From contig DDLS01000137.1 of NCBI GenBank assembly GCA_002340255.1, positions 62,001 to 126,000 of the forward strand: a stretch of 64,000 nt of DNA, in the 5' to 3' direction. This DNA comes from Cyanobacteria bacterium UBA2566. GTDB lineage: Bacteria > Cyanobacteriota > Cyanobacteriia > Cyanobacteriales > Desertifilaceae. Below the pieces are notes generated by a model. The model did no database searches and was not told the DNA's origin. It worked only from the letters and a program-made list of their open reading frames with translations. The translations under genes were made by a program, and so were the position numbers. This document shows positions 34,221 through 42,935 of this stretch, piece by piece (positions within the stretch are counted from its first letter, which is position 1; the number at the start of each line of letters is the position of its first letter).

Positions 34221-34967
34221 ATGATCCAACTTCAAGAAGGTTCTCACTCAAAGAGGCGAATTCTGTCTCCCCAGGCTGAATTCTGGACTGGGGCGCGGGA
34301 TATCTTGCCGCTAATTATTGGGGCGATTCCCTTTGGCATTATCTTTGGTACGTTGGCCACCAGCAATGGCCTATCCATTGGCGGCACGTTGGCAATGTCA
34401 GCCTTTGTATATGCGGGATCGTCCCAGTTCATTGCCGTAGGTCTGATGGCGGCGGGGACGGGCTGGCTGCTGATTGTATTGACTACCTTTATTGTCAATC
34501 TTCGGCATTTGCTGTACGGTGTTAGCCTCCTTCCCTACCTCCAATCCCTGCCCCAACGCTGGCAGGCGACTCTGGGCTTTTTTCTCACAGATGAGTCATT
34601 TGCCATTGCCATTCGACGTTACGAACAGGTTGATGGTGCTTCGATGAAGCACTGGTACTTTTTGGGAGCATCAGTGACGATGTATGTCAGTTGGCAATTG
34701 TCCACGCTGCTTGGCATTACGATCGATCAGACTCTACCCAATGCCGCGAATTGGGGACTCGATTTTGCCATGTCCGTTACCTTCATCGGCATGATTGTGC
34801 CCTATGTCAAAACGAAGCCCATGGCGATCTCCACCCTCGTTTCCGGGATGGTTGCTCTGCTTGCCTATCCTTTACCTCACAAACTGGGGCTGATCGTAGC
34901 GGCGATCGCTGGAATTACTGCTGGTGTCCTCAGCGAACGGATTCTCAAACCCAGACCGAATCTATGA
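34221..34967 (+). CDS. azlC: AzlC-family branched-chain amino acid exporter, large subunit
   Basis: 248 residues with about seven membrane segments. The family start is clear (AEFWTGARDILPLIIGAIPFGIIFGTLA), as is FVYAGSSQFIAVGLMAAG, and NLRHLLYGVSLLPYL with FFLTDESFAI. It exports branched-chain or related amino acids and amino-acid analogues together with AzlD, which follows 37 bp later. Regulated most likely by the upstream AraC protein. Confidence 0.94.
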   Translation: MIQLQEGSHSKRRILSPQAEFWTGARDILPLIIGAIPFGIIFGTLATSNGLSIGGTLAMSAFVYAGSSQFIAVGLMAAGTGWLLIVLTTFIVNLRHLLYGVSLLPYLQSLPQRWQATLGFFLTDESFAIAIRRYEQVDGASMKHWYFLGASVTMYVSWQLSTLLGITIDQTLPNAANWGLDFAMSVTFIGMIVPYVKTKPMAISTLVSGMVALLAYPLPHKLGLIVAAIAGITAGVLSERILKPRPNL

Positions 34968-35004
34968 AATTCAATCGAACTGTACTCTGTGGGAGTAAGC
35001 AGCT

Positions 35005-35334
35005 ATGATCCATGAAGAACTTATGATTGCGGGAATGGCGATCGCCACATTCTCAATTCGCTATGTCATCTTTGGGACGAGTCGCCATATCACTCTGTCC
35101 CCCTCATTATTGAATGCCTTGCGCTATGTCCCGCCTGTGGTGTTGACTGCGATTGTGGTGCCAGAAGTGTTAATGAGTGATGGTGGGCTAGATATGAGTT
35201 GGATGAATGCTCGCTTAGTGGGGGCGATCGCCGCTGTTCTGATTGCCACAACGACTCAGAACCTCTTGTTTACTATTGGTCTAGGTATGGCTATATTCTT
35301 CGGCTGGAATGGATTTCTCAACCTATTGTTATAA
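35005..35334 (+). CDS. azlD: AzlD-family exporter, small subunit
   Basis: 109 residues, four hydrophobic segments, with the AzlD motif IRYVIFGTSRHITLS then NALRYVPPVVLTAIVVPEV. It forms the exporter with AzlC. The operon ends here; a hairpin (GTGGATTC/GAATCCAC, 35354-35379) 20 bp later may end transcription. Confidence 0.93.
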   Translation: MIHEELMIAGMAIATFSIRYVIFGTSRHITLSPSLLNALRYVPPVVLTAIVVPEVLMSDGGLDMSWMNARLVGAIAAVLIATTTQNLLFTIGLGMAIFFGWNGFLNLLL

Positions 35335-35353
35335 GAAACATGCTGAAAACCCT

Positions 35354-35404
35354 GTGGATTCGTTGCACCAAGAATCCACGCGTCTTTAGAGCAGGCAGTG
35401 TCAA
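35354..35404. mobile_element. Possible IS200/IS605 right-end scar
   Basis: An 8-bp perfect hairpin (GTGGATTC, 10-nt loop, GAATCCAC) overlaps a string resembling the 3' ends of IS200/IS605-type elements in cyanobacteria, which read AGAATCC, a short GC-rich hairpin around TTTAG, and AGTGTCAA. Here it is AGAATCC at 35371-35377, TCTTTAG near 35383-35389 and CAGTGTCAA near 35397. The stem is degraded and no tnpA or tnpB remains. It may instead be only the azlCD terminator. Confidence 0.35.
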
Positions 35405-35498
35405 CAACAGGGATTCAGAGGCAAGAGGCGATCGCCGATGCAACCTACGATAATCTCGTGTTGAGGGGTAAGGTAAGTTACTCTTAGCCCATTCCTCC

Positions 35499-36431
35499 TT
35501 ACTCCTCGTCCCAATCATCATCTTCTGGGGTGCTATTTTCGAGTTTCGTAATCGCCAGTTTAATCACTTGCCCTACAGAGGATTCATTCTCCTGAGTTAA
35601 AGCAGTTTGTAGGGATGATATCACCGTTCGATCGCCGATTTTCATTAAGGATAGAGCCGCGCTTTTGCGACTTTCTGCCTCTGAATGCTGGAGTAGCTCT
35701 AAAAGCGGAGGAATACCTTGGGTATATTTCAAATTGCCTAACGCGGTTGCGGCTTCACAGCGCACGATAGAGGCAGCATCATTTAAAGATTGTAATAATA
35801 ACTCAAGTTCGCGATCGCAGTTTCCGGGATTTTCTTGAGCCACTTGCACAATCACTTCTATCACTGCTGCTCGCACTTCTGGGGACTCAGAATACATTTG
35901 TTCATACACCAAATCCTTGGCTTCCGAACCAATAAAGGCCAATGCCCAACCCACTAATCCCTTATAATTTTCTGGATGATTGGGATTGGAGAGAATATCG
36001 AGTAGAGCCGGAACTGCGACTTCTCCGGTTCTGGCTAAAGCTCCCACAGAAGAGCCTTTAACCACCATATCATCATCATTGAGCAGGGCTTGAACCAGCG
36101 TGGGAACCGCTGTCGGATCGGCAATTAAGGTTAAGGTTTTCGCTGCTGCTCGTCGCACGACAGGATTGGTATGATGTTGTAGAGCTTCCAATAACACCGG
36201 GGTGGCAGGTGTCCCAATTTTTCCGATGGTTTCCGCAAAACTGAGGCGCACCATCCCCCTAGAATCGCCCAAGCATTCTACCATCTGTTGCAAAACTTGG
36301 CGATCGCCATCATCAAACTCTTCAGCAACCATTTGCGCTTGCACGCTTTGCAAAAAAGCATCGGTTTCTTCAGCAGACAAAGCACCCAGGCGATCGCCAG
36401 TGGAAAATTCAGCAGGAGAGGGATAATTCAT
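35499..36431 (-). CDS. HEAT-repeat protein
   Basis: 310 residues. About seven HEAT/Armadillo-like helical repeats (about 45-290), each with a pattern such as NPVVRRAAAKTLTLIADPTAVPTLVQ or SIVRCEAATALGNL. The N-terminus is short and the tail acidic (PEDDDWDEE). Related cyanobacterial HEAT proteins include NblB and bilin lyase subunits, acting as protein scaffolds or bilin-binding proteins. No chromophore-binding motif is evident, so the specific role is open. It is a single gene, convergent with azlD. Confidence 0.9.
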   Translation of the reverse strand: MNYPSPAEFSTGDRLGALSAEETDAFLQSVQAQMVAEEFDDGDRQVLQQMVECLGDSRGMVRLSFAETIGKIGTPATPVLLEALQHHTNPVVRRAAAKTLTLIADPTAVPTLVQALLNDDDMVVKGSSVGALARTGEVAVPALLDILSNPNHPENYKGLVGWALAFIGSEAKDLVYEQMYSESPEVRAAVIEVIVQVAQENPGNCDRELELLLQSLNDAASIVRCEAATALGNLKYTQGIPPLLELLQHSEAESRKSAALSLMKIGDRTVISSLQTALTQENESSVGQVIKLAITKLENSTPEDDDWDEE

Positions 36432-36734
36432 AACAAACTACAGTAAGCAGAACCTTAATTTTATAACGAAAAGGGTGGGTTTACTTCAGAAGATGGCTAT
36501 GTGCCCATGTGTATCTTTCCCTCCCATTTCTGAATTCATGTGTCCTTTATCGAACCCTCAATAATTCCTGCCACAATTGCCCCTACCGGTGTTTGCTTGA
36601 GTCCTTCCATCAGTCCACCCTTTGCAGCATTAATCGAAAGTTTGTCCAGGGTGGACAGGAAGATAAGCGATCTTATTCAAGTTCTACCTCTCTTTTCCTG
36701 CCCCCCTACGATGTGACCCTCAATTTTTAATTGA
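36432..36734. other. 303-bp intergenic region
   Basis: Holds the promoter side of the HEAT gene and the 3' flank of the GT4 gene. A 24-codon minus-strand frame (36536-36610, hydrophobic and glycine-rich) is too short to call. GTCCACCCT at 36616 and its complement AGGGTGGAC at 36648 form a 9-bp inverted repeat around the middle of the gap. Nothing else was recognised. Confidence 0.45.
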
Positions 36735-38096
36735 TTAAGGCAGAGCAAACCCCTTAGATTTCTTCTTCTTCTTACCCTTCGACTCCTTCGCACTGCCATT
36801 TTGCATATACGCCTTCATCTGTGCAGTAAACCCATCTCCATCCGCATTCGGCAGATTTCCCTTAGCGATATTTTCCACAATTTGAACATGCTTAGGTAAC
36901 AAATCCTTCAGCGCATATTGCTCCACAATTAATTCCCTCGCCTTTTCACGCAAAGGAGCCATTCGATCGCGGTTATCTAAAGCCTCACCTACCCGTTGAG
37001 CAATCTCTTTCGGTGAGAAGAAATCCACTAATAAACCATTCTCTCCATCCCGGATCATTTCTCGTACCGGAGCAGTATCGGAACCCACAATTAAACATCC
37101 TGTGGCTAAGGATTCCATCATCGACCAAGATAATACAAACGGTCGAGTTAAATAGACTCGCACAGTTGAGGCTTGTAGGACTTGTAAATAGAGTCCATAG
37201 GGAAGAGGCCCGGTAAAATGTACCCGTGACATATCCAAGTTTAAGCGCTCTAACATCGCCTGTTTATAGGTTTTGCCATCGGGTAAAGATTTACCGTAAC
37301 ACACCCGGTCTTCTCCCACAATCACCACATGACAATTGGGGCGCTTTTCCTGAAGATAAACAATGGATTCCATGAACTGAGGAAAGCCGCGATAGGGTTC
37401 CATTCCCCTAGTGGCATAGGTGACAATTTCATCGACTCCAGATAAATCGAGTGGCTCGATATTTTTACTGTATCCTTCACCGGTGAATTTCATTTTTGCG
37501 CCTGGATTGGGCTTAAAATAATCTGTATCGATGCCATCGAAAATTACAGATAACTTGCTTTGAAATTCTGGTGGAAATTGGGACTTTTGCCACTGGGTCG
37601 GACAGACTCCCCAATCACAGTTATATAAGTCTTGTAAAATCCCAGCGTTTTTAACCCGAATTCGACATAAATCATCAGCCGAAAGGGGTTCTGAAGGATC
37701 AAAATCAGCATCGGTTCCCCTGGCGTGATAAAACCATTCGTAATAGCACAGAAGGGGAGATTCGGGGAAAACTTCTTTCAAAAATAAGGTTGGTCCCCAT
37801 CCAGAATGGCCATACATAATATCGGGAATAAACCCTTCTGCTCTCAGTTTCTCCGCGACTCGATACACACTTTGACCATACAAAACGGCACTTTCAAAAG
37901 GGCGGACATAGTGATGGGTTTCCGCTCTTGGTTCCCGACTGGGATTAAACAGAACTTTTTGCACTCCAGGAATCACCCATTCTGGGCGTTCATTTTTGGT
38001 AATGAAAACGACTTGATTGTTGGGGTTGCTGCCAAAGACGTTGGCTAAATGGCGGAATTGGGCAGGAAAATTGGGGTGTAAAAATAGGATTTTCAT
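36735..38096 (-). CDS. Glycosyltransferase family 4
   Basis: 453 residues. GT-B fold: N-terminal domain starting MKILFLHPNFPAQFRHLA (Glyco_trans_4_3-like), and a C-terminal nucleotide-sugar domain with ATRGMEPYRGFPQFMESI, HFTGPLPYGLYLQVLQASTV and the E-x7-E motif region SMMESLATGCLIVGSDTAPV. It transfers a sugar to a glycan or lipid; donor and acceptor are unknown. The C-terminus ends in a lysine-rich stretch (SKGKKKKKSKGF), which may bind membranes or polyanions. It is 32 bp downstream of the sulfotransferase-methyltransferase gene, so they are probably one transcript. Confidence 0.92.
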   Translation of the reverse strand: MKILFLHPNFPAQFRHLANVFGSNPNNQVVFITKNERPEWVIPGVQKVLFNPSREPRAETHHYVRPFESAVLYGQSVYRVAEKLRAEGFIPDIMYGHSGWGPTLFLKEVFPESPLLCYYEWFYHARGTDADFDPSEPLSADDLCRIRVKNAGILQDLYNCDWGVCPTQWQKSQFPPEFQSKLSVIFDGIDTDYFKPNPGAKMKFTGEGYSKNIEPLDLSGVDEIVTYATRGMEPYRGFPQFMESIVYLQEKRPNCHVVIVGEDRVCYGKSLPDGKTYKQAMLERLNLDMSRVHFTGPLPYGLYLQVLQASTVRVYLTRPFVLSWSMMESLATGCLIVGSDTAPVREMIRDGENGLLVDFFSPKEIAQRVGEALDNRDRMAPLREKARELIVEQYALKDLLPKHVQIVENIAKGNLPNADGDGFTAQMKAYMQNGSAKESKGKKKKKSKGFALP

Positions 38097-38128
38097 GGAT
38101 TTTAATGAACCATTGGACAGATGAAAAT

Positions 38129-39571
38129 TTAATTTTGTTCAGGAGCGCGACAGATCCAAATACAATCTCTGGGCACTAATTCCGTATTTTGTTCTAAGAT
38201 TTCATAGCCCAAGGTGGTGAGGAATTTTTCCATGATTTCATTGGTCATAATGGAAAAGGCAGTTCCATCTCGTTTTCCAAGGAGATTATGGGGATAGTCA
38301 TTGAGGAATTTTTCCCATCCGAGAGGGGAGAGGATGTTACTATGGTGGAATAAACAGAGTCGTCTACCGCGCAAAAGTGGGGGGATTTGGACTAGATAAT
38401 TATAAATATCTCGCGGTTCGATATGAACCATGGTATCGTAACAGAAACACACATCGATACTTGCCGGTTTAATGCTTTCTAGGGTGAGTCCATTGAGTTT
38501 GACGTAGGATGTACGTTCAGTTCCTAATCTTTCTTGAGTGGCTTTGAGCATTTGGGCGGAAATATCAGCACAAACTAACTCTTGACAATAGTTCAATAAT
38601 AGGGCAGCGGTTTTACCTCCACCAATACCAATTTCTAGGACGCGATCGCCAGATTCGATATAAGGTGCGATTAAATGGGTTTCGATTAACTGCTCGTATT
38701 CAGATAGGGAAGATGCGGCTCCTGCTTGTTTTCCGATCCACTCATCGCCAACATGCTGATATTGGGGATCGGTAGATGTCCAATTTTGGGCGTAGTTATC
38801 CCAAGCGCCTTCATAATCAATGGGGCTGGATGGTTTAGTCATAGTCCAAGGTAAGGGTTGATGAAGATAAACAGATAAACGTTGGTTGTGAGGGGTAAAA
38901 TAGTCGGTAAGCTGTTGATACAGTTGGGGAGAAACGTTGGGGTAATCTCCAGCATCATAAACGGGAGTGTCGGTTAAGGTATGGGGCGGTAATTGGAGAA
39001 ATTCATAGACTCGATTGGCGATCGCCTGGGGATGAGCATAAAAGTCTTCTGCGAGTAAAATCAGGAATTGTTCTGGAGGAAAGTAGTGCTGCCAACGGAG
39101 CAGTTGATCGATGTATATACCTCGCTCTAAATAACTGTAATGGCGATGGTTAAAGCTATGGTAAAAGGGGTTGGCTTGGATTTTTTCCACTTCTGTTTGC
39201 AGTCGCTGGGGTTCGCTGGCGATCGCTGCTTCTAATCCCAACGATTCAAATCCCCACCTTACCTCATGATAATAATGGGAAATTGCCCGCTTGACCGGAT
39301 CGCGCAATAGCACAATCAACTTCACATCTGGATAACATTGGTGAACCCGTTGGGGAACACAGGGATGATAGAGATAATAGGGACTCGCTTCCCCTTTGAT
39401 TCCCGGTTGAGGAAACTGTTCCTTATACCAGGAAACGCCGCGATCGAAGTGTAAGCTAAAGAAATGGAGTTCTTTTTCCGTCGCTGGACTGATCCCTGGA
39501 TGTTCAATGAGATGATGATAGAGGGAAGTTGTCCCGCTTTTTTGCGCTCCTATAATGAGGTAATCGACCAT
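38129..39571 (-). CDS. Sulfotransferase-methyltransferase fusion
   Basis: 480 residues. The N-terminal PAPS-dependent sulfotransferase (about 1-240) has the 5'-phosphosulfate loop IIGAQKSGTTSLYHHL (6-21) and the 3'-phosphate motif VLLRDPVKRAISHYYHE (R90, S98). A class I SAM methyltransferase (about 255-478) follows, with motif I VLEIGIGGGKT (311-321) and CADISAQML. One protein that sulfates and methylates suggests tailoring of a glycan or small acceptor. It lies between GT4 and GT2 genes on the same strand, favouring a sulfated, methylated polysaccharide or glycolipid. Acceptors are unknown. Confidence 0.92.
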   Translation of the reverse strand: MVDYLIIGAQKSGTTSLYHHLIEHPGISPATEKELHFFSLHFDRGVSWYKEQFPQPGIKGEASPYYLYHPCVPQRVHQCYPDVKLIVLLRDPVKRAISHYYHEVRWGFESLGLEAAIASEPQRLQTEVEKIQANPFYHSFNHRHYSYLERGIYIDQLLRWQHYFPPEQFLILLAEDFYAHPQAIANRVYEFLQLPPHTLTDTPVYDAGDYPNVSPQLYQQLTDYFTPHNQRLSVYLHQPLPWTMTKPSSPIDYEGAWDNYAQNWTSTDPQYQHVGDEWIGKQAGAASSLSEYEQLIETHLIAPYIESGDRVLEIGIGGGKTAALLLNYCQELVCADISAQMLKATQERLGTERTSYVKLNGLTLESIKPASIDVCFCYDTMVHIEPRDIYNYLVQIPPLLRGRRLCLFHHSNILSPLGWEKFLNDYPHNLLGKRDGTAFSIMTNEIMEKFLTTLGYEILEQNTELVPRDCIWICRAPEQN

Positions 39572-39639
39572 AAACCGGTTATTGAGAGTCCTTAGGCAGG
39601 CTAGCCAACGCTTACTTAATAGACTTCTTGCAGAAGTCA

Positions 39640-39671
39640 GGGAATAGGGGATAGGGAATAGGGAATAGGGA
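39640..39671. repeat. STRR tract (GGGAATA)
   Basis: Four near-perfect GGGAATA/GGGGATA heptamers between the GT2 and sulfotransferase genes. Confidence 0.85.
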
Positions 39672-39710
39672 TAAAAATATAGGATTACTCCATTGCTATT
39701 TATTTTCTAC

Positions 39711-40685
39711 CTACTTATGCAAGAGGTCTAATAATCTTTTAACATCTTTGCGGCATTTATGAACAAAAACCCGGAGGGCTATTCCCTGGGAACCATAGCC
39801 TGCTTGCCAACTGCGCCAACCTAGCTGTAGGATTGGTAAACCAAAATTGAGGAGGCGATCGCCAAAAGGATTGTTTTCTACCTCTTGGGGATTGAGATTT
39901 AGGCGATCGCACACTGCATGGTTCAAGTTGCAATGGGTGATATAGCTCCTTCCCCTGAGTTTTTCAGCTTTCTGCAATCCAGTCATCACTTCTTGGGAAA
40001 GAGTTCCGGCATTTTCTACTACTCCCACGGTGTTCGTGTCATGAATGCGATATCGCACCAAGGGGGTAGGAATATGGGCAATTTTCCCCTGATGGGAAGC
40101 AATGAGCGCTATCCACCAATCATGATACCAATCGCCGCCCTTTCGGGATGGAAATGGCAGCACGAGAGAGAGCAGTTGGGGGCGAAACATCATCGTACAT
40201 CCGGTTAAGGTGTTGCGCAGCAGCAGCAGTTGGGGGGTAAGATTTTGGGGTGATCGCTGTTCAAATTCCCACGCGGAAGGATGACGCGTGTCGTCTTGCG
40301 CGTCGATTAGCTCTAGGTCAGAATGGACTAAAAGGGCCGATTGGGACTCTAAAGCGTGCCATTGACGCTCCAGTTTATCCGGTAACCAAATATCATCTTG
40401 ATCGCAACAGGCGATCGCCTCCAACCGTTGATCTCCTACACATAATTCTAATCCCCGCTCAAAGTTATGATAAGATCCCACATTTTCCGAGTAGGAATGG
40501 AAGTGAAAACGGCGATCGCCGGCGATCGTTGCTTGAATCTGGCTTTGACACGCTTCAGATGAGCGATCGTCCACCACATGACACATCCAATCTTGCCAAG
40601 TTTGCTCCTGCAAAGACTCAATTTGTTTGCGCAAATATTCCATATTGGGGTTATACGTTGCTAGAATAATTCCAATTTTTCCCAT
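39711..40685 (-). CDS. Glycosyltransferase family 2 (rhamnosyltransferase-like)
   Basis: 324 residues from the ATG at 40685; the frame also opens at a TTG two codons earlier. The GT-A start KIGIILATYNPNMEYLRKQI, DD in HVVDDRSSE, the DxD-type CCDQDDIWLP and GGDWYHDWW fit GT2 enzymes that add rhamnose or similar sugars to surface glycans. It is the first gene of a minus-strand run with the sulfotransferase-methyltransferase and GT4. Two other GT2 genes at 53.6 and 54.5 kb belong to a different subfamily. Confidence 0.9.
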   Translation of the reverse strand: MGKIGIILATYNPNMEYLRKQIESLQEQTWQDWMCHVVDDRSSEACQSQIQATIAGDRRFHFHSYSENVGSYHNFERGLELCVGDQRLEAIACCDQDDIWLPDKLERQWHALESQSALLVHSDLELIDAQDDTRHPSAWEFEQRSPQNLTPQLLLLRNTLTGCTMMFRPQLLSLVLPFPSRKGGDWYHDWWIALIASHQGKIAHIPTPLVRYRIHDTNTVGVVENAGTLSQEVMTGLQKAEKLRGRSYITHCNLNHAVCDRLNLNPQEVENNPFGDRLLNFGLPILQLGWRSWQAGYGSQGIALRVFVHKCRKDVKRLLDLLHK

Positions 40686-40730
40686 TACCAATTCCCGATA
40701 AAATGATGTGAAAATTTGAGGATAACCAGA

Positions 40731-41000
40731 GTGAAGAAAGCCAAGGGAAAACGCCCCGTTTATTTAGATAACGCCAAAGTAGATCGGTTATTAACGATGA
40801 TTATGACATTGGCCAGTGAGGTTTCTGTCTTGCACGATCGCCTCGATACCCTCGAACGATTAGCCCAGGAAAAAGGTATCCTTTCCCTGGAAGACATTGA
40901 AGCCTATCAACCCGATGAGCAAACGCAACAGCAACGGGAACAGTGGCGACAGGCTTATCTGGAGCGCTTGTTAGGCGATCTCGCCACGGATCATGAATAA
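40731..41000 (+). CDS. Small coiled-coil hypothetical protein
   Basis: 89 residues from the GTG at 40731 (MKKAKGKRPVYLDN); a TTG five codons earlier is the alternative. A basic N-terminus is followed by a predicted coiled coil (VDRLLTMIMTLASEVSVLHDRLDTLERLA) and an acidic, glutamine-rich tail. Its stop overlaps the start of the DUF1995 gene in TAATG, implying translational coupling. Divergent from the GT2 gene. No family is recognised. Confidence 0.75.
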   Translation: MKKAKGKRPVYLDNAKVDRLLTMIMTLASEVSVLHDRLDTLERLAQEKGILSLEDIEAYQPDEQTQQQREQWRQAYLERLLGDLATDHE

Positions 41001-41782
41001 TGAATAACTGGAAACCCCAGAAATACAAACCACCCATGACTGCATTACCCCAAACTCTAGATGAGGCGATCTCCCAAGCGAAAGCAGCAACGTTGCAAGC
41101 CCTCGAAGATGGAAGACGCTTAATTCAAGTAGAGTTAGTCTTTCCCGAAATTGCCCTAGAAGCGCAGAAGCTCGCCCAAGACTTTATCCCCATTTTGCAA
41201 GAGTTTGGGGGACAACCAAAAATCTTCTTTCCAGATACCGGAGCGGCAGCTCTAGCCCGTCGAGACTGGGGTGAAACTCCCTTTAAAGTCACGGATTTAG
41301 GCAGTAGCCGATCGCCCATCGATAATAAAATAGACCCTGAAGACGAGAGCTTTCTAGTTGTTAACCCCTCATCCGTAGAAGTCGGGCAAGTCGAGCGTCT
41401 GGTGAACTTAGCCGGCGATCGTCCCATCATTCTTTTAATCCCGAAACTCGAAGATGTCGCTGTTGTCGGTATTGGTTATACGGCTCGTCAACTGCGCGAG
41501 AGACTCTTAAGCCAAATCTACTCCTGTTATTACATCCGTCCCCTAGAAGGCGCAGCCCTCTATCGCTGCCATCCCCATCCCTGGCAAGTTTGGCTCGAAA
41601 CCGCAGACGGTAATTATACTCAAATTGCCGAACAACCGCAAAAACCTGTAGGCGAAGCCCTAGATCGGATTTTAATCCGAGCAACGACTGGAGAAAATAC
41701 GGAAGAAGCCACCCCGACTCAGAAACGGCGAGGGGGGATTTTCGGTGAACTCGAACGCTTTATTAAAGCTTTGACTCAATAA
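41000..41782 (+). CDS. DUF1995 protein
   Basis: 260 residues. The core ALPQTLDEAISQAKAATLQALEDGRRLIQVEL and GGQPKIFFPDTGAAALARRDWG match the DUF1995 family, which includes the plant LPA3 protein implicated in photosystem II assembly. It is soluble with no signal peptide. The C-terminus carries a short basic stretch (TQKRRGGIFGEL). Translationally coupled to the preceding small protein, so the two may work together. Function in cyanobacteria is inferred only from the plant family. Confidence 0.88.
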   Translation: MNNWKPQKYKPPMTALPQTLDEAISQAKAATLQALEDGRRLIQVELVFPEIALEAQKLAQDFIPILQEFGGQPKIFFPDTGAAALARRDWGETPFKVTDLGSSRSPIDNKIDPEDESFLVVNPSSVEVGQVERLVNLAGDRPIILLIPKLEDVAVVGIGYTARQLRERLLSQIYSCYYIRPLEGAALYRCHPHPWQVWLETADGNYTQIAEQPQKPVGEALDRILIRATTGENTEEATPTQKRRGGIFGELERFIKALTQ

Positions 41783-42054
41783 ACCCAGAACAGTTGTCCA
41801 GGACTAAACTTTGTCAGTACACTGTAGGGACACCAAAATAGCTCAGATCTTAAAGTAGATCGGCAAAGCTAACTGGGTGTTGAGGAAGCTTGTGGCAACT
41901 TACCCTGGATTCCTCATACCCTATTCTCTATGATGATGCACCTTAAAAATTGGCCTAGAGCAACTTGCCTCCCAAGGATCGATTAAGGGCAAGGTTAAAG
42001 AGAAAGGGTATCAGTACGGAACCGACTTGATTAGCACACAGGGAATACAAAGCA

Positions 42055-42816
42055 ATGATAGGAGCAACAGGACGACGAGTTTTTATTGGTGATGTCCATG
42101 GGAATTATGATGGCTTAATGCATCTTCTGGAGGCGATCGCTCCTGTAGAGAGCGATGACTTATACTTCTTAGGAGATCTGATCGATCGCGGGCCAAAAAG
42201 CGCAGAAACCGTTAACTTCGTTCGTGATAGTGGTTATCCCTGCATTCGAGGCAACCACGAACAACTACTGATCGACAGTTTTCCAGACGGCAAAATCCAT
42301 TATCCCGCCCTCCAAGCATGGCTCTATAGTGGCGGACAAGCTACTCTGAGTAGTTATCAAGATGCCCAACTCCTTCTTGAGCATCTGCAATGGATTAGCA
42401 ATCTTCCCCTATACCTCGATCTCGGCGATGTTTGGCTTGTCCATGCTGGAGTTCATCCCGATTTACCCATCGACGAGCAAACCGAATATGAACTCTGTTG
42501 GATTCGCGATCGATTTCACTGCATTCCCACTCCCTATTTCCCCGATAAAACCATTATCACCGGCCACACCATTACCTTTACCTTCCCTGGTGTGTTACCC
42601 GGTCAAATTGTCCAAGGACAAGGCTGGTTAGATATCGACACGGGAGCCTACCATCGCCGCAGTGGATGGTTAACCGCCCTAGACTGGACAAACCAACAAG
42701 TTTATCAAGTCAACATCTATCATCAAGCAGTCCGTGTCTTGCCTCTAGAAGAAAGTATCACTTTTATAGAACCGGAAGCCATTATTCCTCGACATCCAGT
42801 TGCCGCCAACCATTAA
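42055..42816 (+). CDS. PPP-type Ser/Thr phosphatase / metallophosphoesterase
   Basis: 253 residues. The three PPP motifs are intact: GDVHG (GDxHG), GDLIDRGP (GDxxDRG) and RGNHE (GNHE), with the C-terminal histidines in VHAG and GHT. Cyanobacterial relatives include PphA/PrpA-like and diadenosine tetraphosphatase-like enzymes; the choice cannot be settled here. It is a cytoplasmic di-metal enzyme with no adjacent kinase. The 272-bp gap before it shows no recognisable RNA gene. Confidence 0.9.
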   Translation: MIGATGRRVFIGDVHGNYDGLMHLLEAIAPVESDDLYFLGDLIDRGPKSAETVNFVRDSGYPCIRGNHEQLLIDSFPDGKIHYPALQAWLYSGGQATLSSYQDAQLLLEHLQWISNLPLYLDLGDVWLVHAGVHPDLPIDEQTEYELCWIRDRFHCIPTPYFPDKTIITGHTITFTFPGVLPGQIVQGQGWLDIDTGAYHRRSGWLTALDWTNQQVYQVNIYHQAVRVLPLEESITFIEPEAIIPRHPVAANH

Positions 42817-42935
42817 TAATAGGCAATAGGCACGAATAGCAATCGGCAATAGAAAATGTTCTAACTATTCTTTGCCCTGCTATACATAGCGTGATAAGGT
42901 ATGATCTCCCTCTAAGTCGATCGCCATCCTCAACC

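Noticed and set aside
35199..35453. 84-codon plus-strand ORF over the azlD end and IS-like scar
   Set aside because: Most of it lies inside azlD in another frame; the tail merely translates the hairpin.
36536..36610. 24-codon minus-strand frame, glycine-rich and hydrophobic, in the HEAT-GT4 gap
   Set aside because: No start further upstream and a stop just before the preceding codons; too short to separate from chance, though the composition is non-random.
41783..42054. 272-bp gap before the PPP phosphatase, examined for a tRNA or small RNA
   Set aside because: No cloverleaf with matching arms, no TTCRANY T-loop and no CCA-ready 3' end could be found.
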